Source: Gracilaria caudata
Taxonomy: Eukaryota; Rhodophyta; Florideophyceae; Gracilariales; Gracilariaceae
Direction: 5' to 3'
DNA length: 21,337 nucleotides
Assembly: GCA_030374735.1 (NCBI GenBank)
Contig: JASCIV010000395.1
Span: 1-21,337, forward strand
Of the stretch, positions 1 to 8,619 are shown piece by piece (within the stretch, counting starts at the first letter, position 1; each line of letters begins with the position of its first letter). The notes under the pieces were generated by a model. That model searched no databases and was not told the origin of the DNA. It worked only from the letters and a program-made list of their open reading frames with translations. The position numbers and the translations under genes are program-made.

Positions 1-430
1 CGCCTCTATCACTAAGAAGTGCACATCCGTCGTCACGGACCCTTTCTTTATTATGTTTTCCGTCTTACGGACCGTCGCCACTTTGCCCTGAGTTGCCAGG
101 TTTGGCCCGTCATATCGGGAATATTTTCCGCTCTCCCGTGAGTCAGTGCCACCTTGCGCGGCTCATTTGCTGGACATTTTCTGGATCCCGTAACCGTTAC
201 ACGGATTACTCCACACGCTGTAGCATTCCCACATCGTGGGCTGAAGTACCGATTCTCCCGCTCTTCCTCCGACCGCACTCTCGGCATGGGGCTTCCCGGA
301 TTTACACCCGGCTAGCGCAAGCCCTATCGGAGGGTTCTACCAACTGACCTACCCGCGGGGGAGCAGGTGTGAACCCCCTGTGGGTGCTTCTACCACAAGG
401 CGGTCTTTTCTGGCTCACCCGGTGGTTCGC
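1..430 (-). repeat. Possible tRNA-derived repeat (degenerate pol III promoter)
   Basis: No gene is visible here. Read on the minus strand, positions 351-340 give TAGGTCAGTTGG, a good match to the internal A box of tRNA genes. About 45 bases further on there is a short CCGG...CCGG stem around an 8-base loop, where a T arm would sit, but the B box is poor. Upstream on the same strand (near 380-410) a second stretch contains GGTTCACACC, a near match to a B box. A proper cloverleaf cannot be folded, so this is not called a tRNA. A decayed tRNA-derived SINE or chance similarity are both possible. Copy number in the genome would decide. Confidence 0.25.
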
Positions 431-1690
431 ACCATAATAAAAAGGGAAGCGTTACAGGAACAAAATCCCAGGGTATGCCCATGAAGTGGAAGATATGTTT
501 TCTAAGTGTAACTTGGACAATTTTTGAAACGTCTAAAACAGAGTTCGTAAATTAGAGAACAACAGAAAAGTAAGTTCCAGAAAACATTTCTTTTCTTTTT
601 TTAGCTTTTATTGATCTACAGATGCTAATAACGAGGGGTTCCAGGATAAGCAGAACATGTGTTGCCCGAAAGATGACGAAAATATTGAACCGAAGAGAGT
701 AAATTAAAAAAAGTCGGCGGTTTGGGAAAGGACGTAAATATTTAGGGTTTCATGGTAAAAAGAATATATCGCACTACAAAAAAGAGTCGAAGTCTATATA
801 CTGCTTCTTTGAATATATAGGTGCAGGATCTGCGACAATACGGGTTTGTCTAACAGTTGTGTTACCAACTGATATAGGAATGGATTGTTATATCTTGCAT
901 GTTGAAACTACGGGGTAGATTGCTGGTTATCGAATTTCAAAGGCCTGGAGTTTTCACAAATTTTAGGGTCTTGCATGATAAGTTGCTCGGTGAAAAAGTC
1001 AGGTATTGAATGGAAGAATATTATCCTAAGTTGTCTGGGTTTGAACGTTTTTATCCTAACCTCAGGGATAGGAGTACTGATCTTTTCTTTTCTACCGCCC
1101 GAATTGCATTGCCATTTGCTGTGGAGACTCATATCTACAAGCAACATTTCCTGGGATGAGGAACCCTTCAGAGAGGAATCTTCTTGTAAGGCGGTGTATG
1201 TTAAGCTACGCGCTAAGACCGTTTGGTACCGAGAAAGTAGGTTTTGAAATTTACTAATCAAAATCTGGTAAAACAGCATTTTCCCGCATTCCCTGGTGGG
1301 GAGAGCCTAAGAAGTTGAACGGTGTAGACCGTTTTGTTCATGAGTTTCGCGATGAGAACAGTAGCGTTCTACCAAACCTGCTCTGCCTTTCGTTTTTTTT
1401 CTTTTCTCCAGGAGCGCAAGACATCATCCTGCTTTGTGATATTCCGTTACTGGCTTGGTGCAAAACGGCCTTTCAGCCCTTTTGTCCGCTTCTTTATATA
1501 GAAACGTTCCGTGCAAAGTTGTAATCAAGCTAGGGCGCTCGCAAGGGAGAGGGCGCAGCGAGTAAAGGGTTTTAAGTCCTCAGCAGTGCGGGATATGTCG
1601 TCCTGATTCAAAGTTGCTTCTCAGAATGTGCAACCCAGGCCCGTACATGTGACTGACTAACTATCGGTAAAAAGCCCAGTTAACTAACTA
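431..1690. other. Gene-poor AT-rich tract
   Basis: I see no supported gene in these 1260 bases. The sequence is AT-rich, with T and A runs around 590-600 and 700-710. One ATG-initiated frame at 975-1247 (+) would give a 90-residue protein with a hydrophobic stretch at about residues 20-45, but it has no recognisable domain. A pyrimidine run ending in CTCCAG at about 1391-1411 looks like a 3' splice site, yet no exon pair could be assembled around it. Both are left as hints only. Confidence 0.4.
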
Positions 1691-1904
1691 CAGAGAGTAT
1701 GCTTGATATAGTGCACCCCTTCAACAGTGCATGCTCTTTGCATTGCACAGAAATCGAGCTGGCACAAAATCCCACACGTGTACATTTGTACGAATAATCA
1801 AGACGAAAATATAAGTTTTCTTCAATTACCGTACAGTGCCAACACTATATAGTGCACTTGAAACGCTCTTAACACAGGGGTGCACTATATCGTAGGGTCG
1901 ACTG
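1691..1904. mobile_element. MITE with pogo/Tigger-like terminal repeats and TA target duplication
   Basis: A 214-bp non-coding element. Both ends begin CAG when read inwards and both are flanked by TA (1689-1690 and 1905-1906), the target duplication of Tc1/mariner-type elements. A perfect 16-bp inverted repeat, GATATAGTGCACCCCT, lies at 1705-1720 and, reverse-complemented, at 1876-1891. The outer 13-14 bases of the two ends have diverged. The right end reads inward CAGTCGACCCTACGATATAG, which is the style of pogo/Tigger family ends. There is no transposase inside, so it would be a non-autonomous element. A further copy of the core (TATATAGTGCAC) lies inside at about 1848-1859. Confidence 0.8.
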
Positions 1905-2563
1905 TAATCGAAAACATCAAATTTTGAATGCATGCATCAAACGTCAGAAGTGCACCGAAAACGCCGGTTCGCTCCATACGTTCTCAGCTAAACACACACA
2001 CGTAACCATCATGATGATCATCTGCAACCACACTCCTGAACTGTGAAAGAGCACTTGCCTGCGATACCGGCAGTTTGTGACAATGCCAACGCGTTGGATT
2101 GTCATGGTGTACAATCGAAAGAATGCCAAAAATGCAATTGGCTGTCTTGTGGCACTCGACAACAACGCCGGTCGCAGAAAGAGAAGGCTTGGATGAACAC
2201 AACCCAGTACTGTGCGCTTTTGTGAGGAGTGCTTCTCCGACAAACATGACAACACTTTTCCACGGCCGCATCAAGCGCAATGGGAAAAGGATGCTCTGTA
2301 TGTTGGACCAGGAAGATAATGAGCTGCTGGTTTTGTTGCATTTATGATGTTGTTGGTTGAGCCGAGTATGTAGAATATAATTGACAAGCCGTAGAGCATA
2401 AATTCTAAAACTGGCGGTTGTATTCTATATGCGTGTGGTGCCAGGTGGCAATGCATACTTATCGACGCATATCTCTGCGACACACGTGAAGCTCTAAAAC
2501 GCGTTTTACAAAAGAAGCGCGGCACATATTTTGGAAAGTGTATAAACAGAATGAGCCACCCCT
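1905..2563. other. Intergenic tract, no supported gene
   Basis: Several overlapping frames on both strands are open between 1944 and 2525. None has a recognisable domain, a signal peptide or consistent codon use, and they overlap each other. I regard the stretch as non-coding or decayed. On the minus strand it would contain the 3' flank of the small ACID/SPOC-like gene. Confidence 0.4.
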
Positions 2564-3001
2564 TCAGCTGCCATTTCGAGTACCATCGGCATAGAAGCCA
2601 CCAAGCAACGAGCTGTTCCCTCTCTCATCATGAATCCCCCAAACAAGAATCCATCCATTCTCAACTCGAACTCTGAACAACAACTTCCCCTCCTCCACAA
2701 CCGCAGCAATAGCATCCAGTCTCGGTTCTTCCTTCGGGAAGCCACGTTCATCCACCGCGATTAGACGGAAACAGAAGCGAGTTGCATAAATCTCACGTTG
2801 GTGATCTGCGATGGGCGTGCATTGGCGCGCATGAAGGTGGAGCACGTTGCCCCAGTCCGGTCGCGGCGCAGACGTCGTGGGCACCGCAATAGCCTGCGTT
2901 TGAAACGATGTTACGTTGCCGTGAAGCTGCAATGTGCCCTGCCAAATGGGATTTCCCTGATGAAGGCCGGTGGTAGCGCGGTACGTCATGGCTGCTGTCA
3001 T
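2564..3001 (-). CDS. Small protein resembling the MED25 ACID / SPOC beta-barrel
   Basis: 145 residues from ATG at 3001. The frame stays open upstream but has no earlier ATG. Visible pattern: an initial IWQGTLQL strand (about residues 19-26), then a strand TQAIAVPT, a WGNVLHLHAR segment, a strand-rich YATRFCFRLIAVDERGF, and AAVVEEGKLLFRVRVENGWI followed by VWGIHDE. The order 'W-x-G-x-L strand, W-x-x-x-L segment, F-rich strand, Gly-Phe, strand pair, second W/G strand' is the order seen in the activator-interacting domain of Mediator subunit MED25 and in the structurally related SPOC domain. The protein would be little more than this domain, with no von Willebrand A domain, which is unusual for MED25. 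A transcription or RNA-regulatory adaptor role is inference. The reading frame itself is fairly convincing; the family call is tentative. Confidence 0.45.
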   Translation of the reverse strand: MTAAMTYRATTGLHQGNPIWQGTLQLHGNVTSFQTQAIAVPTTSAPRPDWGNVLHLHARQCTPIADHQREIYATRFCFRLIAVDERGFPKEEPRLDAIAAVVEEGKLLFRVRVENGWILVWGIHDERGNSSLLGGFYADGTRNGS

Positions 3002-4978
3002 TCCGCCTCTGAACAACGAACACAACTTGAGTCTTCCCTCCTCGACGAAAGGGAGCGACAATGAGCACGGACGAGAAGAAGAACGAAAGAAGACGGGTAT
3101 CGGTAGTGCTCGAAGCGCGAACAAAGATCAGTGCGCGTTTTTTAAAGGTGCATTGCGGTTGGTGGAGCGCCGAGAAGGTGCACGTGTTGCGTTCGGCGCA
3201 TTGCACGCGTGGTGTCATGGCAAGAAATGGCAACGAGGAAAAGTTCCTTTCCACGTGCGACTGTTGCTTTTGCTTTGCGGACGGAAACGCATGCGAGCGC
3301 ACGCTAGCGGCGGCCATTCAGGCGTGTTGTAGAGGAGAAGAGCGAGCGACGCGGCCGTTTTCAAGCACTTGTACAAGACTCACGCTTCCTGGAAGGTGGA
3401 AACGCTTTCCTCGCGTTGCGCGTGACGAAGCGTAGTTGTTCGCCTTTGAGAACAGCGTACCCACGTAAGGCTTTCTCACGTGCGGCGCTCGCCGTGCGTT
3501 GAATGCTTCTCGGTTGTGCGGTTAAGCATTGCAACTCTCGTCAACGCATGAGTTAACATAAGTCATTCCCAAGCTTCAGTGCATAAGTGCGAATGAGACG
3601 CGCTTCCCCGTCCGTGATGACGAGGATAATACAGTAGCGCTCTTTAACCCTTTTTCCTGCTTCCCCACGGCGACCTGGTGTCAGGCCTGGTCCAAGCAGG
3701 TCGCTCATGTTCCTCTGCCACAGAAACTCTGCCACAGAAACTCACTTCGGAGATAACACTTTTGAGTTGTGTTGCGTTTGACACGACAGAGTACCAGCGT
3801 ACGCGGCACACGCAGATCTGAACGCACAGCTCATATGAGTGTGATCGTTTGTAGAAAAGGCTTGGCAGCAGCCTGTACAAAAGCGACAGAAGTGGGCAAC
3901 AAAACGTTACAGCTGCAGCCGAGTCGGCTGCAGAGTGCCTTTTCCGGCCACATTTTCTACCTTGCGAAAGGGGGCTGCGTGGAACAAGCGTGATTGCTCG
4001 AGCGGAGGAGCCCTAGAATAAAGGTTGCACAATGCACCAGTGATGATCGCGTGACAAGGTGGTGGCGGACATGACATCTGCTCCGGACGGAAAACCGATG
4101 AGCCTTCATCACCAGATTGACTTCCCACGCTCTTTCGTCGCCCGCCCTTTTGCATTCATTCCGACCCTGAAGTGACGGCTGCACGTGTGAGTAGGGACCG
4201 TCGTACAGTACCGTCGTAGATGGAAGCGCAGTGCGAATCTATATCTCACCTGATGCCTTTGCACTGTTCTAGAGCCGATCAGGGCGTTCTTAACCTTGTG
4301 CACTAGATGGAGATTCCATCAACCACACACCTCGCTTCCGCTCCCCCTCCCGCGCTCCTCCTCCTGCACTTCCCCTCCGCCTCCCCCTTTTCCGTTCCCC
4401 TCACCCTGTTCAAACTGTATGAGCTCGCAACACGGGCATGTTGCGCGTTCCGCACGTTTTCTAGACTAAGCGTTGAAGCTATTTTTTGTTGCTTCGATAT
4501 AGACAATGTCATGTGAAGCTACTCTCGTCCGCGAAAAACGCGAGCCAGCGTCGATCGTTACATGCGTAACCTGGACCAACCGCACCAGGCACGAAGCTGA
4601 CATCATGCCATCATGACGATGGCGCTAGACAAAAGCAAAAGCACTGGTGCTCCTCAAACAGCCGTGTTTCGCACACGCTGGTGGGTGGTGATACATGGAA
4701 ATGCTGACGCAATCACCACGCTTACGTTCGTATTACCTCCTCTTCAATGTGATACCTGTCACGCAGAAACACAGCAAATCATTGCGTAGTCATTGAATGC
4801 AGATCCTCACAAGCAAACCAGCAGATAATTCATCGCTCTTGGATCTCGTTCTCGGTACGAAAGCTTTTACATTTCATATGTGTCAAATGAATCTTAATTA
4901 TAAAGAAACTTTGCTCCACCTCCGTTTTGCTTTGGTCTCCCTCTGTTCACTTCCAAAAAGAATAAAACTTGAAACAAA
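3002..4978. other. Long gene-poor interval
   Basis: About 2 kb without a supported gene. Many frames are open on both strands at 3060-4310 because stops are sparse, but they overlap, lack domains and often lack an ATG. Visible items are a 14-15 base tandem duplication (CTCTGCCACAGAAA twice, about 3713-3742), a perfect 10-bp inverted repeat at 3913-3933, and a strongly pyrimidine-biased tract on the plus strand at about 4325-4400. The last 450 bases (4520-4978) would be the 3' flank of the zinc-knuckle gene. Confidence 0.4.
3913..3933. repeat. Perfect 21-bp palindrome (10-bp arms, 1-base centre)
   Basis: CTGCAGCCGA at 3913-3922 is the exact reverse complement of TCGGCTGCAG at 3924-3933, with a single G between them. 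It lies in a stretch with no gene. The symmetry suits a binding site for a dimeric regulator, but no gene start lies close by, so a function is speculative. Confidence 0.6.
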
Positions 4979-6283
4979 TCACTCTTTCTCATCCTGTATG
5001 AAAAGGTCGATATCGCGAAAGCTAGATTCAATTTGTTGATGAGATCCGTCACGAAAGTCAATTGGTGCTGAGGGCATGCAGCTTTCGTCCTCCAAATTCA
5101 ATACATCTGGCTTAGGCATCGATTGAAACATGTAAGGGAGCGGTTTCCGTACATTTGTGCAAGCCGACTCTGCTTGACCCTCCTGCACAGCTGTCCTTTC
5201 CTGCGTACCTGCTTGTGGAGCATGTCTCAACACTAATTCGTTCAATTGCACACCCGACAACGGCTCTTGTCCCTTCCTTACGCCCCACGAAATTGAGCTG
5301 GACAGAATATTTCGAATCGAGCAATCCGCGTTCTTCATAGCGTTCAGAGTACTATAAAGGCAACGTCTAGTTTCTTGGATAACTGCCAAAAACTCTGGAT
5401 GTTGTTTGATGGGTCCTGCGTAATTTGCCATATTCTCTTTCCCACTCATCACGGTTCCTAGCCGGGATGATGCTTGGTTATAACAAATGATGCAGCCCGA
5501 AATCACTTTTTCCGCCTCAAGACATTTGTGCAATGCTTGTAACGCCTTGTCTCTCTGATACATACGTCTTTTATAGGCGCATAGCGACAGCTGATGAATG
5601 GCTGTAATAATCGATTCGTAATGAAGATAAAGTTGTTCCTTTGGGGTCTTCCTCGAAACCTCGTCTATGGCTAGTAGCGTCGAAAGGAATTGATCCTTGC
5701 GCCCATTACGGTTGGACGATCCAAGCATCGCAGGATTTCTTCGTTTATTACAGGTCTTGGAAGTGTGTCCATACCCCCTGCAAAGCTTGCACATATAAGG
5801 TCCCCTCTTGAGCTTCTTCTGTGACTTCTGAATAGCCCGTTGCACCGGAATTTGTGTAGTAGCTTGGTCATTTTCATTTCCAGACGATGATGTGTTTGTG
5901 TTCGGTTGTTGATCCTGTTGGGGCTCATTGTGTGTGTCTTCCTGTGGTTTCCCCGTGAGTGAGTCATCAGCAGCCGAAACCTTTGAAGCCAGATGATCGG
6001 TTTGTTCATGCAGCAGTTGGTCATGAGCCAGAGTCTCTGGATCGTGCGGACTCGGGACTGATTGGATGTGGGATAAATCAAGGTCTACCTCTCGATATTG
6101 GGTCCGGGCGGACGGGGAATACGGTTCGTTGTTGTCCGCCGACGCCATGAATGTTGGTGAAAGAGGATCAGACAAAAGCGGGGAAAAGGGTGTCGGGGGA
6201 ACCTGGCGCAGAATAAACTGTTCGAGATCCGTATCAAGTTGACTCTTGGCACTGAATAGGTGCATATGATGTTCGGGCGGCAT
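4979..6283 (-). CDS. Nuclear-type CCHC zinc-knuckle protein
   Basis: 434 residues from ATG at 6283 (MPPEHHMHLF...). The frame stays open upstream to about 6436 but without an ATG. A single zinc knuckle, CKLCRGYGHTSKTC, fits CX2CX4HX4C exactly, with ligands C165, C168, H173 and C178. It sits directly after a basic QKSQKKLKRG run. The N-terminal part carries many Ser-Pro/Thr-Pro pairs (residues 30-80), typical of proline-directed phosphorylation, and a Gln/Asn/Ser-rich low-complexity linker precedes the knuckle. The C-terminal half is likely helical. The knuckle resembles those at the start of some plant one-repeat MYB proteins, and those of MULE/FAR1 proteins, but I see no MYB repeat, transposase or gag-pol partner. 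I infer a DNA- or RNA-binding nuclear protein; the family is unknown. Confidence 0.75.
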   Translation of the reverse strand: MPPEHHMHLFSAKSQLDTDLEQFILRQVPPTPFSPLLSDPLSPTFMASADNNEPYSPSARTQYREVDLDLSHIQSVPSPHDPETLAHDQLLHEQTDHLASKVSAADDSLTGKPQEDTHNEPQQDQQPNTNTSSSGNENDQATTQIPVQRAIQKSQKKLKRGPYMCKLCRGYGHTSKTCNKRRNPAMLGSSNRNGRKDQFLSTLLAIDEVSRKTPKEQLYLHYESIITAIHQLSLCAYKRRMYQRDKALQALHKCLEAEKVISGCIICYNQASSRLGTVMSGKENMANYAGPIKQHPEFLAVIQETRRCLYSTLNAMKNADCSIRNILSSSISWGVRKGQEPLSGVQLNELVLRHAPQAGTQERTAVQEGQAESACTNVRKPLPYMFQSMPKPDVLNLEDESCMPSAPIDFRDGSHQQIESSFRDIDLFIQDEKE

Positions 6284-6789
6284 CGAATAAGACGGAGAAC
6301 AATGAATTGAAAAGTGCGTCGATGAGTTATGGTAATCACAGGAAGCTTGGAATATAAATGACGAACACAGCTGCCCCAATTTTTTTTCGAGGACGTGCTG
6401 GCGGTAGTTCGGCGGGGACACGTTGAGGGCGGGCAAATTGACGGATCGGGCGAAGGAGGTGGAAAAGTTGCAATGTGTGCTGCACGCAACATGTTTATAG
6501 ATTCTTCTTATGTCTAACGAAGTCGGGCTGTTGTCTTATACCCTTTTCGGCGCCGGGTGGAACAGAAAGAAGGCGCCGCGTTAGTTTCGGTCTCATCCCT
6601 CGTGACTGTGGCTCATGCGTGGAAAAACGACGGTGACGTGTCGCTGGTCAATGATTGGTTGTGATCGTCGCATATGTGGAGCTGCTTACAGCAGCTGCCG
6701 TTTGGCCAGGCTCAGAAAACAGATAAAAGACAGATTTCGCATATACCCTTGTATTACCAAGGGTAAAGTTCCACGGTACTTTTTGACTG
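6284..6789 (-). promoter_or_regulatory. Upstream region of the zinc-knuckle gene
   Basis: This 506-bp gap separates two genes read in the same (-) direction. On the minus strand a TATA-like CTATAAAC lies at 6500-6493, roughly 210 bases upstream of the ATG at 6283, so it would allow a 5' leader of about 180 bases. A second run, GGGTATAAGAC, lies near 6543-6533. The far end (about 6740-6789) is the 3' flank of the KAR5-like gene. Confidence 0.4.
6744..6765 (-). terminator. Hairpin in the 3' flank of the KAR5-like gene
   Basis: TACCCTTG (6744-6751) pairs perfectly with CAAGGGTA (6758-6765) around a 6-base loop. It lies 25-46 bases past the stop codon of the KAR5-like gene on the minus strand, so it would be in the mRNA 3' end. 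A role in 3' end formation or mRNA stability is possible. It is not a bacterial terminator, as no T run follows. Confidence 0.35.
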
Positions 6790-8334
6790 TTATGTTGTTT
6801 CAACTTTTGTGTCATGTGCTGAGTGGCATCCCTTGTTCATAGCATTTTCAAGTCCCTTACAGAAGAAGTCGCACGATCGTAGAAGATCTTCAAAGTAGTC
6901 GCACATCACCATCAGTTCATTGACGCGCTGCGAAATGGCGTACATCTGTACTTCTCTGTTATCCTTTCGTCTCGAGCCCTTTTCTCTTCTTAACTCCTTT
7001 TCAAGCATACCGCTCAGTTTGTTGGTCTGGACCCTCAGTTCGTTTCTCATCATATGGATCCTCCAAAGAGCACACAAATACGAAACTACGACGAAAGCGA
7101 GTAAGATGAGTATTCCTCTGCTATGAATCGACATGCATCTCAGACTAGTGTTCATTTTCTTTCGCCGTTGACTTAGAATCTTCTTCACCATTCGCCTCCT
7201 TCGAGTTGAATCGTGAGCATAAGAATGGGTCCATTCACCCATCTGAACGGATAAGAATCGTTTTGCGTTGAACAAGAACACTGACAGCTGGTCACCTTTC
7301 TCACATTTCCTGCTCACCCGCGACCTTTTCTCTTTTTCTTGGACTCTACGATGTTTTCGAAGCTCACAGGTTGCGGCCCCAATGTCCTTCCGCGGCCGGG
7401 AGAAGCATTTCTGTGGAGCCATCCCTCTTCTTGCAAGCCACTCGTAATAAGCAATTCTACTCGCTCGGTTATTGACCTCCATTTCCAATCGTAACGTTCT
7501 GAGACTAACATGCATATCTACCATATTCCCTAAGTCGTTTAGATAGGGTTTCATACCCCATAACAACCTTTGGTGACGTAAATACGCAGATTTCGAAGTC
7601 TTCATCATACTCTCAAGCTCCCCTATTTGTGATTCTACTTGGATTTGAAAGTATCTCAATTTGCTTCGCATCTTCCGGGTGAACTTTTCGAACTCTTTCT
7701 GATGTGCTTTGGACGCTTCCGAGCTTTTTTGGAAAAGGGGAATCATGCCTTCTAGAAAAGATGCAAATTCGTCGAAGGTTTCTTTGAAAGTCGATAGCTC
7801 TTCAATCGATTTGCAGCTTCGCAGCAAGACTGAACTGTTAATGACATTTGCCGATGAAATTGATATGGTTTCTTCATTTTGCAAAGAGTTGTTCACAAGT
7901 ACAGATGTCAAAGAACTTTTGCTAGTCTCACATAGAGGTCCCAGGTATGGAAGAGACATGGACAACAGCGTGTAAATATGTGCTTGTGAAACTTTCCTTA
8001 AACCAGAAACCTCATCCCATTTTGAAGGTTTGGTCACCCAGATTCCACCATCGTTGTTCTTCAGTGAGTTTTCAATGCAGGTGGTAATGAGGGAAGCTAG
8101 CTTTACAAGATCCCTCAGTTTTAGAGTGTGGCATAGCTGGGGAACATTTTCTCTTGCCACTCTGCATGATATCTCATTGGACTTTAAAACATTCGAAACC
8201 ACATCGTTTGGTTGGAGAGGGCTGGACAACAATGCTGATTGTTGTTTGAGATCCTTCGAGTTGACATGTTGACAATTCACTAGGACCAAAAGGGTGAACG
8301 ATATAAGTTGTGGAAAGACCATTAGGAGAACCAT
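6790..8334 (-). CDS. KAR5/GEX1/Brambleberry-like nuclear membrane fusion protein
   Basis: 514 residues if the start is ATG 8334, chosen because the product then opens with a clean signal peptide (MVLLMVFPQLISFTLLVLVN). The frame also runs up to an ATG at 8442, but those 36 codons lie across two hairpins. After the signal comes a cysteine domain (C57, C68, C86, C135) with the pattern C-x10-C, then LASLITTC, then IYTLLSMSLPYLGPLC. This matches the layout of the KAR5/Tht1/GEX1/Brambleberry family, whose lumenal domain is followed by coiled coil and C-terminal membrane segments. Here helical, charged segments span about 180-290, a very basic stretch about 310-395, one membrane span at 407-424 (ILILLAFVVVSYLCALW), then a basic coiled coil. 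Family members act in the nuclear envelope/ER during nuclear fusion after gamete union. Family assignment is by pattern only; sequence similarity in this family is always low. Confidence 0.65.
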   Translation of the reverse strand: MVLLMVFPQLISFTLLVLVNCQHVNSKDLKQQSALLSSPLQPNDVVSNVLKSNEISCRVARENVPQLCHTLKLRDLVKLASLITTCIENSLKNNDGGIWVTKPSKWDEVSGLRKVSQAHIYTLLSMSLPYLGPLCETSKSSLTSVLVNNSLQNEETISISSANVINSSVLLRSCKSIEELSTFKETFDEFASFLEGMIPLFQKSSEASKAHQKEFEKFTRKMRSKLRYFQIQVESQIGELESMMKTSKSAYLRHQRLLWGMKPYLNDLGNMVDMHVSLRTLRLEMEVNNRASRIAYYEWLARRGMAPQKCFSRPRKDIGAATCELRKHRRVQEKEKRSRVSRKCEKGDQLSVFLFNAKRFLSVQMGEWTHSYAHDSTRRRRMVKKILSQRRKKMNTSLRCMSIHSRGILILLAFVVVSYLCALWRIHMMRNELRVQTNKLSGMLEKELRREKGSRRKDNREVQMYAISQRVNELMVMCDYFEDLLRSCDFFCKGLENAMNKGCHSAHDTKVETT

Positions 8335-8380
8335 CTTGAAGGAGAATACTTCAAGATTGCTCTCCTTATGGTCTTTCCAC
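8310..8380. repeat. Imperfect hairpin, 32-base arms, at the start codon of the KAR5-like gene
   Basis: Positions 8310-8341 and 8349-8380 are reverse complements with 3 mismatches in 32 bases, around the 7-base spacer GAGAATA. The preferred start ATG (8334-8332) lies inside one arm. It is most easily explained by a template switch during replication that copied one arm from the other, or by an inverted duplication. In the mRNA it would fold over the start codon. Confidence 0.85.
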
Positions 8381-8393
8381 CTGTGCATGTGAC

Positions 8394-8467
8394 ACAGAAC
8401 CATTAGTATCTCCTTTAAATGAATAGAAAATATTCTATTCATTTAAAGGAGATACTAATGGTTCTGT
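8394..8467. repeat. Perfect hairpin, 35-base arms, 4-base loop
   Basis: Positions 8394-8428 and 8433-8467 are exact reverse complements around AATA (8429-8432). The hairpin lies 13 bases beyond the neighbouring imperfect one. Each strand reads outward through an ATG and the same 16 codons (ending ...LKEILMVL), so on the minus strand the frame runs into the KAR5-like gene and on the plus strand into a short signal-peptide-like frame (8458-8619). Such a perfect cruciform-capable repeat must be recent or actively maintained. Confidence 0.9.
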
Positions 8468-8619
8468 TCTCATTATCTATCGCTCTTCATTGCTATTGCG
8501 AGTCAAATGAATTCCCACCTGCTTTGACTCCGTTGAGTGCTTTCAAATTCCTTAAATTCAAAAAGAAGGCGTCCGCGCTTTGGGAGGACGTAGGAACCGA
8601 GAAGAAGCGACTAAAATGA
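8458..8619 (+). CDS. Short signal-peptide-like frame next to the hairpin (doubtful)
   Basis: From ATG 8458 this gives 53 residues. It opens MVLFSLSIALHCYCES, a plausible signal peptide, followed by a short Lys-rich tail with no domain. The frame also extends back to ATG 8419 through the hairpin. It could be a displaced first exon of the KAR5-like gene or of another secreted protein, now pointing the wrong way after an inversion, or simply chance. I regard it as unlikely to be an independent gene. Confidence 0.2.
   Translation: MVLFSLSIALHCYCESNEFPPALTPLSAFKFLKFKKKASALWEDVGTEKKRLK

Noticed and set aside
340..351. A true tRNA gene on the minus strand
   Set aside because: No acceptor stem, no canonical B box and no proper anticodon arm can be formed.
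1391..1411. 3' splice site-like pyrimidine tract ending in CAG
   Set aside because: No upstream exon with a matching 5' splice site and no coding pair could be built around it.
3061..3435. Plus-strand frame of 124 codons in the long intergenic interval
   Set aside because: It overlaps several other open frames on both strands, and has no domain, signal peptide or promoter-like sequence.
4979..6283. Retrotransposon gag interpretation of the zinc-knuckle protein
   Set aside because: There are no LTRs, protease, reverse transcriptase or integrase nearby, and the rest of the protein does not look like a capsid. The gene has its own upstream TATA-like signal.
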